From CADEED01 sp020442965 (GTDB lineage: Bacteria > Pseudomonadota > Gammaproteobacteria > Steroidobacterales > Steroidobacteraceae): 64,000 bases of DNA. The notes under the pieces are model-generated. The model was not told the origin of the DNA. It saw only the letters and a list, made by a program, of their open reading frames with translations, and did no database searches. The DNA is taken from positions 1 to 64,000 of the forward strand of contig JAWLAH010000015.1 in the NCBI GenBank assembly GCA_041395525.1. Direction: 5' to 3'. The position numbers were made by a program, and so were the translations under genes. Shown here one piece after another: positions 54,004 to 62,700 of this stretch (position 1 is its first letter; the number at the start of each line of letters is the position of its first letter).

Positions 54004-55092
54004 CTATTCGTCTGCGATCCCGATCCACGCGCCCTTCAGCAGTGCGGTACCCGTGATCGCAACTCGATCGCCTCGATTGAGTACGTCACTACGCGCAAAC
54101 CCGGCGCGGGCCGCTTCTGGATCTACTAACACGACCTCGAAGCCACCATCGCGCTCAGCGAAGACGAACGTTTCGGATCCACGGCGTACGAATGCTCGGG
54201 CGGGCACGGCGAAGCTGCCCGTTGCCGCGGTACGCGGCGAGATGGCGGCGTTCACCGACTCGCCGGGGAGCAGACACGTATCCTTGTCCGTGATGATCGC
54301 AGTCACTGTAACAACGTGATTGGACTCGACCTGCATGCCTACCGACGAGAGCATGGCGCTTGCCTCACAGCTCCGCCCCCGCACAGTCGCGGAATCACCG
54401 GGTCGCAAACTGCGCGCGACGTCGGCGCTGGCCACCAGCGCCACGTGCAACTGCTCCGGCGTTCCGATCACGCCGAGCGGATCGCCGGTGGCCACGCTCT
54501 GCCCCACTGCGAGCTTTGGGCCCGCGAGCACACCGTCCACGGGTGCACGCACGATCATTTGACCATCGCGAGTAGATAGGTCCATGCCGGGATAGGCACC
54601 GATCGATGCACTGCGCTGAGCAGCGGCGGCCGCGTAGTCGGCCTCGGACTGTTCGAGTCTACCCGCCGAAATCACGCCTGCCTTGAGTAAAGTGCGATCG
54701 CGCGTGACACGCTGCTCCGCCGCCTTGGCTGCCGCCTGCGCCTCGCGTGCGCTACGCTGCAAGACTGCAATCTCGGGACCCGCCAACACCATCAAAACGT
54801 CGCCACGTTTGAGCGGCCGACCGGGCATTGCGCGAACCTCTATCACGCGGCCAGCGGCTGGCGCAGTTAGCAGCGCACGCCCGGCCGAACCTGGCTCGAT
54901 GTGTCCAGTCAACGTGAGTCCGGATGCTGACAGCGCGCCCGAGTCATCGAGCATCAGGGTCTCGATATGTGCGTTGGCGCGCTGGGCGGGGGTCAAATGA
55001 ACCATTTCGGCCGCCCACACCTGGCCGCTCAACAGCCACAGGAAAGCCAGCGTGCCGGCAAGGGCCAGCGAACTCCATTCACGCGGTCGCAT
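54004..55092 (-). CDS. RND efflux periplasmic adaptor (CzcB/CusB family)
   Basis: This 362-residue protein starts with a signal sequence (LALAGTLAFLWLLSGQVWA). The lipoyl halves are VIEVRAMPGRPLKRGDVLMVLAGPEI and RAPVDGVLAGPKLAVGQSV, flanking a coiled-coil hairpin (RSAREAQAAAKAAEQRVTRDRTLLKAG). The beta-barrel part is LHVALVASADVARSLRPGDSA. It bridges pump and TolC. AAGGA before ATG 55092 is the ribosome site. First gene of the adaptor-pump-DUF3240-TolC operon. Confidence 0.9.
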   Translation of the reverse strand: MRPREWSSLALAGTLAFLWLLSGQVWAAEMVHLTPAQRANAHIETLMLDDSGALSASGLTLTGHIEPGSAGRALLTAPAAGRVIEVRAMPGRPLKRGDVLMVLAGPEIAVLQRSAREAQAAAKAAEQRVTRDRTLLKAGVISAGRLEQSEADYAAAAAQRSASIGAYPGMDLSTRDGQMIVRAPVDGVLAGPKLAVGQSVATGDPLGVIGTPEQLHVALVASADVARSLRPGDSATVRGRSCEASAMLSSVGMQVESNHVVTVTAIITDKDTCLLPGESVNAAISPRTAATGSFAVPARAFVRRGSETFVFAERDGGFEVVLVDPEAARAGFARSDVLNRGDRVAITGTALLKGAWIGIADE

Positions 55093-55441
55093 GGGACGAT
55101 TCCTTAACTATACTATTGCCGAGCGACAAGCATACCAGCGTCACTGCGTTCACAGTCATGGCAGCGCGGACCGAGCAGTGTTCGGCACGCTGATGCCGCA
55201 CCCGCACTCGCATGCGTGCTCGCTATGCCAACTTGACGGCAAGGCCTCGCTGGACGGATGTCGCGCCGGCGGTGCTGGGCCGCGGCATGACGCGCCTTCG
55301 CGGGTGGCGTCTACGGCAGGTACTCTGGAAGCCATTTCCTGAGCGGCGCTATCGGCCACGGATCCCGCACTCTCCCAAGACGTCACGGGTAACTACCTAT
55401 ACCCTATCGCACGCGGCCGCCCAAACTGCTGGAACAGACAA
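55093..55441. other. 349-bp divergent region between the efflux operon and the LysR gene
   Basis: No gene is supported here. It holds the efflux-operon ribosome site near 55096, a histidine-rich short frame (about 55193, start MPHPHSHACS) judged to be chance, and the GGGTA/TACCC inverted repeat at 55387-55404 listed separately. Confidence 0.5.
55387..55404. promoter_or_regulatory. inverted repeat GGGTA-N8-TACCC in front of the LysR gene
   Basis: GGGTAACTACCTATACCC lies 37 bp upstream of the regulator ATG. The same 18-mer with 16 identities (GGGTAAATACGTATACCC) occurs at 58327-58344 before the DUF6522-TDT-nar genes. The shared arms and core suggest one regulator binds both, most simply the adjacent LysR protein. 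Confidence 0.6.
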
Positions 55442-56290
55442 ATGGATACTGAGCTCGCACGCACTTTTCTCGTCGTGATCGCTGCCGGAAATTTCGTGGA
55501 GGCGGCCGCGCGCCTGCATATTACGCAGTCCACCGTTAGTGCGCGTATCCAGCGGCTGGAAGAGACGCTTGGTGCCGAATTGTTCGTTCGTAACAAGTCT
55601 GGCACAACGCTGACACCGGCCGGCCGACAGTTTCAGCGACACGCCGCACTCCTCACGCGCACGGTTGAACAAGCGCGGGAGGAAATTGCGATTGTTAGCG
55701 GGGATCGCGCGACTTTGACTATCGGCAGTCGCATCGGCTTGTGGGAAGAATTGCTGCTGCGGTGGCTGCCGCTGTTCAAGGCGCTCGCGCCAGACGTCGT
55801 CGTGCGCGCCCTCGTCGGTTTCGAGGAAGACCTGATGCAATCGATGCTCGAGGGTCGGCTGGACGTCGGGGTCATGTACGACCCACAGGCTCGTCCCGGT
55901 CTGACCGTCGAGCCTTTGCCGGAGGAACAGCTGGTGATGGTGTCCTCACGACGGGATGATCGAGGTCTGCCGGAGCGCGACTACGTCTACATCGACTGGG
56001 GGCCGGAGTTTTTTGCGCAACATGCTCTGGCTTTTCCGAACTTCCCCGGCGCCTCGCTGTCCGTCAACATCGGTTGGCTCGGCCTGCAACACGTACTAAC
56101 CTCCGGCGGTGCTGGCTACTTCCCGGCGCGGATGCTGCGCCACCACGAGCTCGCCGGACGGGTGCATCGCGTTGCCGAAGTGCCGCAATTTAGGTTGCGA
56201 GCCTATCTGTGCTTTCCAACCAAGCTGGATTCGGGCCCACTCGCGCTTGCTCTCGACACAATACGACGAGTTGCCGCAGACTCTGCGTGA
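55442..56290 (+). CDS. LysR-family transcriptional regulator
   Basis: This 282-residue protein starts with a winged HTH (LARTFLVVIAAGNFVEAAARLHITQSTVSARIQRLEE, residues 5-40) and has an effector domain starting LTIGSRIGLWEELLLRWLP. It is shorter than CysB types and does not resemble NarL or NNR regulators. It is divergent from the efflux operon and convergent with the Rieske-flavoprotein gene. A GGGTA inverted repeat in its promoter is repeated at the nar promoter 2.9 kb away, so it may control both itself and nitrate respiration; this is inferred. Confidence 0.9.
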   Translation: MDTELARTFLVVIAAGNFVEAAARLHITQSTVSARIQRLEETLGAELFVRNKSGTTLTPAGRQFQRHAALLTRTVEQAREEIAIVSGDRATLTIGSRIGLWEELLLRWLPLFKALAPDVVVRALVGFEEDLMQSMLEGRLDVGVMYDPQARPGLTVEPLPEEQLVMVSSRRDDRGLPERDYVYIDWGPEFFAQHALAFPNFPGASLSVNIGWLGLQHVLTSGGAGYFPARMLRHHELAGRVHRVAEVPQFRLRAYLCFPTKLDSGPLALALDTIRRVAADSA

Positions 56291-56327
56291 GCGCAGTGGA
56301 CGCGACGATTGCTTACGCTCGGGAGTC

Positions 56328-57878
56328 TCAATTATCCGCGAGCAGAGTCTCGACGGCATCCACGTCGTCTCGCTCCAGCGCCGCTTCAATCGCGAGGCTC
56401 AGGCGATCACGTCCGACAGTAACCACCGCGACAGGCCGCCCTGCGCGCCGATAGATCACGGTGGCATCGTGGCGCGCAATGTTACCCAGCACCTCGATTG
56501 CATCGTCCGCAGTCGCATGGCCGACGTACGACAGCGTGACATCATAGTGTCGGCTCCAGAAGAATGGCACATCGCGAAACCGTTCCCCCAGGCCTAACAT
56601 GTCGCGGGCAACCGACTGGCCCTGCCGCTGAGCGAGAACCCAGTGCTCGATGCGAACAGACGTGCCCTGACGTGGATCCGGGTAGCGGGCGATATCGCCC
56701 GCCGCCCAGACGCCAGGAAAACTCGTACGCAGATGAGAATCCACCACGATCCCGTCGTCTACTTTGAGTCCGGCCTTGGTCGCGAGTGCAACGCGCGGCC
56801 GCACGCCCACACCAAGCACGACGAAGTCCGCTTCCAGCACCACACCGTTCTCGAGCTCCACCGTCTGCGTGTGAATTGCGCGTGGGCTTGTCGTTAGATG
56901 AAAGCGCACGCCGTGCTTCTCGTGCAATGCTTGTACGAATTGGCCGAGCTGCGCACCCAGTACACGTTCCAGCGGAACCCGGTCGCGGCTTACGACAGCT
57001 ACTTCTAGCCCACGCGTACGTAGCGCTGCGGCCGCCTCGAGTCCGATGAAACTCGAGCCAACGATGACAGCTCTGCGGGCAGTCCTGGCCGCTGCGATGA
57101 TGGCTTTTGCATCATTCAATGTTCGCAGCGTAAACACAGTCGGGAGGTCGGAACCGGCGAGCGCGAGCCGCCGCGGCTCTGCTCCGGTTGCGAGTAACAG
57201 AGCATCGTAGGGAACAGTCCGACCGCTCTGCAGCAGCAGCGACTTCTTGCTCGGGTTCAGCTCGGCCGCGGGATCGTCGGTCCGCAGGTCGACCTTGATT
57301 TGCTCATAAAATTGACGCGACCGCAACGAGACCCACTCTTCGGGCGCCGTACCTGCCAGGTAATCCTTGCTGAGGTTCGGGCGATCGACCGGGCCTGAGG
57401 ACTCATTGCCGATCAGCGTGATGGACCCCGTGTGCCCGAGCGCACGCAGGCGTTCTGCAGCAGCCGAACCGGCCGCGCCCGCACCCACGATAACGATACT
57501 GGTAGGGAGCGTGATTGACGGCTTTGCCGGCCCTGGCGCGCGCTTCTGGGCACGAACGATCACGCGATCATCGCGACGCTCCACTTCATAGCAAGCGATC
57601 GTGTCCAAGGCTGGCGCGCCGCGAGCCTCGCCAGTGTTCAAGTCGAAGCAGGCATGGTGCCACGGACAGCGAATGGTTTTGCCGACGACAAGTCCGTCAC
57701 CGAGTGGGCCACCATAGTGCGAGCACGTCGCGCTGATCGCGCGAATGTCCGCGCCCGTCCGCACCAGCACGATCGCCTTGCCGCCCGCGTGCCCTAACAA
57801 CGGCATGTTCTCCGCAAGTTCGGCTAACGGCACTCCGATCGCCAAATCGGGTCCCACGAGGGGCGGCGCTTGTTCCAT
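56328..57878 (-). CDS. Rieske [2Fe-2S] ferredoxin fused to FAD/NAD-dependent ferredoxin reductase-like oxidoreductase
   Basis: This 516-residue protein has residues 1-100 forming a Rieske domain with ligands C52-S-H54 and C71-P-W-H74. The rest is a pyridine-nucleotide-disulphide oxidoreductase-like flavoprotein: GAGAAGSAAAERLRALG (FAD), IVGSSFIGLEAAAALR (NAD), VVLGVGVRPRV and WAAGDIARYPD, plus a C-terminal dimerisation domain. The layout is that of AIFM3-type proteins and of some nitrite reductase or dioxygenase reductases. It moves electrons from NAD(P)H through FAD to the Rieske cluster; the acceptor is unknown. Proximity to narG suggests but does not prove a nitrogen-oxide link. Confidence 0.9.
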   Translation of the reverse strand: MEQAPPLVGPDLAIGVPLAELAENMPLLGHAGGKAIVLVRTGADIRAISATCSHYGGPLGDGLVVGKTIRCPWHHACFDLNTGEARGAPALDTIACYEVERRDDRVIVRAQKRAPGPAKPSITLPTSIVIVGAGAAGSAAAERLRALGHTGSITLIGNESSGPVDRPNLSKDYLAGTAPEEWVSLRSRQFYEQIKVDLRTDDPAAELNPSKKSLLLQSGRTVPYDALLLATGAEPRRLALAGSDLPTVFTLRTLNDAKAIIAAARTARRAVIVGSSFIGLEAAAALRTRGLEVAVVSRDRVPLERVLGAQLGQFVQALHEKHGVRFHLTTSPRAIHTQTVELENGVVLEADFVVLGVGVRPRVALATKAGLKVDDGIVVDSHLRTSFPGVWAAGDIARYPDPRQGTSVRIEHWVLAQRQGQSVARDMLGLGERFRDVPFFWSRHYDVTLSYVGHATADDAIEVLGNIARHDATVIYRRAGRPVAVVTVGRDRLSLAIEAALERDDVDAVETLLADN

Positions 57879-58136
57879 TTGCAGGCTCCTGTCGCGAAGT
57901 TCGGTGCAGTGCGATCAGTCCAGCCTAACACCCGCCGGCGTTATTTCAACCGGTATAGATCCTTGCGATGTAGCGGCAAATCCGCTGGATCGGCCTTGCT
58001 CACCGACCGAATTTCTATCTGCAAAGACGATACCTGACATCGAAATTTATCGTTTGTCGGAGAACTTGTCAGTGCGCAAACTCGTGTGTGCGCGCTCACG
58101 CAGTGTTTGCTTTGTTACGGGGCGCAGGAGCTATTT

Positions 58137-58298
58137 ATGCACGGCAAGAAAAAGGCATGGCAGCCGCATGTTGATCCCGAGCCACTTTTCAATCCGTTTA
58201 TTTCGACCACCCAATCGAAGGACGAGTTGTATCCGGACGAAAGCATCGAACTCGAAGACGAGGAAGACACCGACGACAGCGAATCCACGGATCAGTAG
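58137..58298 (+). CDS. small acidic hypothetical protein (53 aa)
   Basis: AGGAG at 58126-58130 sits 6 nt before ATG 58137, an excellent ribosome site. The 53 residues start MHGKKKAWQPHVDPEPLFNP and finish in a run of Asp, Glu and Ser (EDEEDTDDSESTDQ), giving a strongly acidic tail. No family is recognised. It opens a plus-strand series leading to the nar genes, with DUF6522 129 nt further on, and may belong to the same unit. Confidence 0.65.
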   Translation: MHGKKKAWQPHVDPEPLFNPFISTTQSKDELYPDESIELEDEEDTDDSESTDQ

Positions 58299-58326
58299 CG
58301 CTTGATCTGGCGTGCGGTTCGAGCTG

Positions 58327-58344
58327 GGGTAAATACGTATACCC
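58327..58344. promoter_or_regulatory. inverted repeat GGGTA-N8-TACCC in front of DUF6522-TDT-narGH
   Basis: GGGTAAATACGTATACCC, with six of nine base pairs across the centre complementary, lies 83 bp upstream of the DUF6522 start. It is a near copy of the site at 55387-55404. No FNR-type TTGAT-N4-ATCAA box was seen in this 129-bp gap. Confidence 0.6.
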
Positions 58345-58427
58345 AGCGACGCGGCATTGACCGATAACTGAGCGGATTCGGCCGACTCGAGCTGGCCGGT
58401 GGGTTCAACTGAGCGTGACGCGGTGAC

Positions 58428-58685
58428 ATGAACGCGGTGGAGTTCGAAGACGGCGCAGTGTGTATCGACGCGGCAGTCATCGCCGCGGGCCTCGAACTCA
58501 AGGCCGAGCAGATCCATTCCCTGCTGCGCAAGCGCAGGATCACGAGCCTCTGCGAACGCGGCATCGATCAGGATGCGGGCCACTACAGACTGACGTTTTT
58601 CCACAAGAACCGGCGCTTGCGTCTCGTGACCGACGCGGCAGGCAGCATCATCGAGCGTTCCGTTAGCGACCGCACGGCCTTGTAG
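58428..58685 (+). CDS. DUF6522-type small protein
   Basis: The 85 residues read MNAVEFEDGAVCIDAAVIAAG at the start, then ITSLCERGIDQDAGHYRLTFFHKNRRLRLVTDAAGS. This is the DUF6522 pattern (small alpha/beta proteins next to nar and transporter genes) as far as I recognise it. No catalytic or metal motif is evident besides one cysteine in SLCERG. The gene ends 8 nt before the TDT gene, so the two are cotranscribed. Function unknown; association suggests a role with nitrate respiration. Confidence 0.75.
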   Translation: MNAVEFEDGAVCIDAAVIAAGLELKAEQIHSLLRKRRITSLCERGIDQDAGHYRLTFFHKNRRLRLVTDAAGSIIERSVSDRTAL

Positions 58686-58693
58686 CCCGTCTC

Positions 58694-59794
58694 ATGAGAC
58701 TCCGGTTTGAACGTGGGCGACCGGATAGTCTCGAGAGCCTGCACCCAGCGTATTTCGCTCTGGTAATGGCGACTGGCATCGTGGCACTGGCGACGCGCCT
58801 GCACGGTCTCGATGTCGTACCGAAACTTCTGTTCTGGCTCAATGCCGTTTTCATCGTTGCGCTGATCACCGTGACGATCGCGCGGATTGTGCGATACCGC
58901 GCCGCGTTCATGGCCGATATCAGCAGCCATAGCCGCGGCGTCGGCTTCTTCACGGTCGTCGCTGCGTTTGGCGTGTTCGGCAGCCAGCTCGTGCTGCAGA
59001 TGGCCATGCCAAAACTGGCCGTGCTCGTTTGGCTGGCCACCGCATTACTCTGGTTAGTCGTTACCTATGGCGTGCTGACGGCCCTGACGATCAAGCCTGA
59101 AAAACCCACACTGGTCGACGGACTGAACGGGGGCTGGCTCGTCATTGTCGTTGCCACCCAATCGGTTTCCATCCTCACAGTCTTGATTTTTCACGGCGGC
59201 GCTGCGAGTGACTTGCAACAAGCCTTGATCTTCGCGGCGCTCGTTCTGTGGCTCGGTGGCGGAGCGCTTTATCTGTGGCTGATGACGCTGATCTTCTTCC
59301 GCTACACGTTCTTGCGAATGGCGGCAGCGGATCTGACACCGCCTTACTGGATCAGCATGGGTGCGGTAGCCATTTCGACGCTGGCCGGCGCGACGCTGCT
59401 GGAACATTCGGCAGCGTCTGCAATCGTTGCCCAGTTGGCGCCCTTCGTGAAAGGCATGACGTTATTTTTCTGGGCCATCGGCAGTTGGTGGATTCCCATG
59501 CTCGTGGTCCTTGGCATCTGGCGCTACCTGATCTGCGGCGTTCCTTTCGCCTACGATCCACTGTACTGGGGCGGCGTCTTCCCACTGGGCATGTACTCCG
59601 TCTGCACGTACCACTTGGCGAACGTCCTGGGCGCTTCGTTTCTAGTGCCGCTGTCCGGTGCATTCATGATCATCGCCGTTGCGGCTTGGGCCGTCACGCT
59701 TGTCGGACTGGTGGACAGCCGCTTTAATATCAAGGCGCGTCGCGATGCGCGGCCGATTCCGCGCCAAGCCCAGGAAGGAGAAAGCAGAAAATGA
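58694..59794 (+). CDS. TDT/SLAC1-family anion transporter or channel
   Basis: The 366-residue protein has ten predicted TM helices with the family start HPAYFALVMATGIVALA (TehA-type) and later PPYWISMGAVAISTLAG and WWIPMLVVLGIWRY. The TDT family includes TehA, malate/C4-dicarboxylate transporters and the SLAC1 anion channels, which pass nitrate and chloride. It stops inside the narG start (ATGA overlap at 59791-59794), taking the position usually held by NarK. Import of nitrate or export of nitrite is therefore the favoured inference; tellurite or sulfite export are alternatives. Confidence 0.85.
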   Translation: MRLRFERGRPDSLESLHPAYFALVMATGIVALATRLHGLDVVPKLLFWLNAVFIVALITVTIARIVRYRAAFMADISSHSRGVGFFTVVAAFGVFGSQLVLQMAMPKLAVLVWLATALLWLVVTYGVLTALTIKPEKPTLVDGLNGGWLVIVVATQSVSILTVLIFHGGAASDLQQALIFAALVLWLGGGALYLWLMTLIFFRYTFLRMAAADLTPPYWISMGAVAISTLAGATLLEHSAASAIVAQLAPFVKGMTLFFWAIGSWWIPMLVVLGIWRYLICGVPFAYDPLYWGGVFPLGMYSVCTYHLANVLGASFLVPLSGAFMIIAVAAWAVTLVGLVDSRFNIKARRDARPIPRQAQEGESRK

Positions 59795-62700
59795 GCCACT
59801 TCATGGAGCGCTTGACGTATCTCAGCCGCAAGCGCGAGCCCTTCTCCGATGGCCATGGCGAATTGCGCGACGAAGACCGGACGTGGGAAGAAGGCTATCG
59901 GCAGCGCTGGCAGCACGACAAAATCGTGCGCTCCACGCATGGAGTGAACTGCACGGGTTCCTGCAGCTGGAAGATCTACGTGAAGAGCGGCGTTGTCACC
60001 TGGGAAACGCAACAGACAGACTATCCGCGCACGCGTCCAGGCATGCCGAATCATGAGCCTCGTGGCTGCTCGCGTGGCGCATCCTATAGCTGGTATCTCT
60101 ACAGCGCGAGTCGCATCAAGTATCCAATGGTGCGTGGCCGGCTGGTTAAAGCGTGGCGCGAAGCGCGCAAGTCCCTCGAACCCGTGGAAGCTTGGGCTGC
60201 GATCACTGGCAATGCGGAAACTGCGAAGTCCTACAAGTCCATGCGTGGGCGAGGCGGCTTTGTGCGCTCCACCTGGGACGAAATCAGCGAGATCATCGCA
60301 GCGGCGAATGTTCACACCATCAAGACCTGGGGTCCGGACCGCGTCGTCGGGTTTTCGCCGATCCCGGCCATGTCGATGGTGTCGTACGCATCGGGCTCCC
60401 GCTATCTCAGTCTGATCGGCGGCACGCTGCTCTCGTTTTACGACTGGTATTGCGATCTGCCGCCATCGAGTCCGCAGACCTGGGGCGAACAGACCGACGT
60501 GCCGGAATCGGCGGACTGGTACAACTCCGGCTACATCATCGCCTGGGGCTCCAATGTGCCCCAGACGCGCACGCCGGACGCGCATTTCTTCGTGGAAGCG
60601 CGCTACAACGGCACCCATGTCGTCGCGATCACGCCTGACTACTCCGAAGTGGCCAAGCTGTCGGACCGCTGGATTCATCCCAAGCAAGGAACCGACGCAG
60701 CGTTCGCCATGGCGATGGGGCACGTCGTGCTGAAGGAGTTCTTTGTCGACAAGCGGGTGGCCTATTTCGAGCAGTACACTCGCCAGTACACCGACATGCC
60801 GATGTTGGTGCGGCTGCGCAAAGACGGCGACCGGTGGGTGCCGGACCGCTATTTGCGTCACAGCGATCTGCCGGGCGCGCCGCGTTCTGGCCGGGCTAAC
60901 TGGAAGGCTGTCGCAATCGAAGAACAAACCGGCGACCTCGTCGTACCGCAAGGCGCGGCCGGCTACCGCTGGCCGAATGATGGCGAGCCGGTTGGGCGAT
61001 GGAATCTTGAACCCAAGGACGGCGAGACTGGCCAGGAGGTCAAGCTCGCCCTCAGCACGATCGACAAGCGCGACGCGGTTGTGCCGGTCGCTTTTCCCTA
61101 CTTCGGCGGTATCCTTCACGAACGCTTCCCCGAGAATAACCAGGGCAGCGACGTGCTGTTGCGCAGTGTGCCAGTGCGGCGCGTCAAACTCGCCGATGGC
61201 GAGGCGCATGTCGCAACGGTATTCGATCTGCTGTGCGCTAACTACGGCGTTGATCGCAAACTCGGCGGCGCCTGCGCCGCATCCTTCAACGACAATGTCC
61301 CCTACACACCTGCCTGGCAGGAGTCGATTACCGGCGTCCCGGCTGAACAGGCGATCGGGGTGGCGCGCGGTTTCGCCGACAATGCCGCCAAAACCAACGG
61401 GCGTTCGATGGTCATCATCGGCGCCGGCATGAACCATTGGTACCACCAGGACATGGGCTATCGGTCGATCATCAACCTGCTGATGATGTGCGGTACCGTT
61501 GGTGTATCGGGCGGTGGCTGGGCGCACTACGTCGGCCAGGAAAAGCTCCGGCCGCAGACCGGCTGGACGATGCTCGCGTTCGCGCTCGACTGGGTCAGAC
61601 CGCCGCGCCAGATGAACGGCACGTCGTTTTTCTATGCACACAGCGACCAATGGCGTTACGAAAAGCTCGCGGTTTCAGAAATACTCTCGCCGCTGGCCGA
61701 CAAGAGCGCCTATCCAGGCAGCATGATCGATCTGAACGTGCGCGCGGAGCGAATGGGCTGGCTGCCATCCGCACCCCAGCTCACTGCTAACCCGTTGAAA
61801 CTGGCCGCCGAAGCGGCCGCGGCCAAGGCGGACGTCAAAGACTACGTCGTCAATCAGTTGAAATCGGGGGCGCTTGCGATGGCTTGCGAGGACCCTGACA
61901 ACCCGAAGAACTTTCCGCGCAATCTCTTCATCTGGCGCTCGAACCTGTTCGGCTCGTCAGGCAAAGGGCATGAGTATTTCCTGCGCCACTTTCTCGGCAC
62001 GCGCCACGGATTGCAGGGCAAAGATCTGGGCGAGATGGGAGGTAACAAGCCCGAGGAGGTCGCGTGGCGGGACCCGCCGCCGGAGGGCAAGCTTGATCTC
62101 GTCGTCACGCTCGATTTTCGCATGTCGACGAGTTGCCTGTATTCCGACATCGTTCTGCCGACAGCGACCTGGTACGAGAAGAACGACCTCAATACGTCCG
62201 ACATGCACCCCTTCATTCACCCGCTGTCGACCGCCGTGGATCCGGTGTGGGAAGCGCGCAGCGACTGGGAAACGTACAAGACGATCGCCAAGCGCTTCTC
62301 CGAACTCGCAGCCGGGCATCTCGGCGTCGAACGTGACGTCGTTCTCACACCGATCATGCATGACACGCCGGGCGAACTCGCCCAGCCATTCGAGGTGCGT
62401 GACTGGAAGAAGGGTGAGTGCGAACTCATTCCTGGCGTGACGGCGCCGCAGATAGCCGTCGTCGAACGCGATTATCCTAACACCTATCGACGCTTCACCG
62501 CGCTCGGGCCACTGGCGGAGAAACTGGGCAATGGGGGCAAGGGCATCGCGTGGAACACCGCAGATGAAGTGCGAGGTCTCGGCGATCTGAACTATCGGGT
62601 CAATGACGGCGGACCGACGGACGGACGACCGCGCATCGAGACAGACATCGATGCCGCCGAGACGATCCTGTATCTCGCCCCCGAAACGAATGGCGAAGTT

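Noticed and set aside
55193..55342. A histidine-rich short frame (MPHPHSHACS...) in front of the LysR gene that might be a metal chaperone.
   Set aside because: No ribosome site, no cysteine/histidine spacing of a known family, and low complexity beyond the first residues.
59551..61650. A 699-codon minus-strand open frame opposite the TDT gene and narG.
   Set aside because: GC-rich codon bias in narG keeps the complementary frame open; it has no start signal or recognisable domain.
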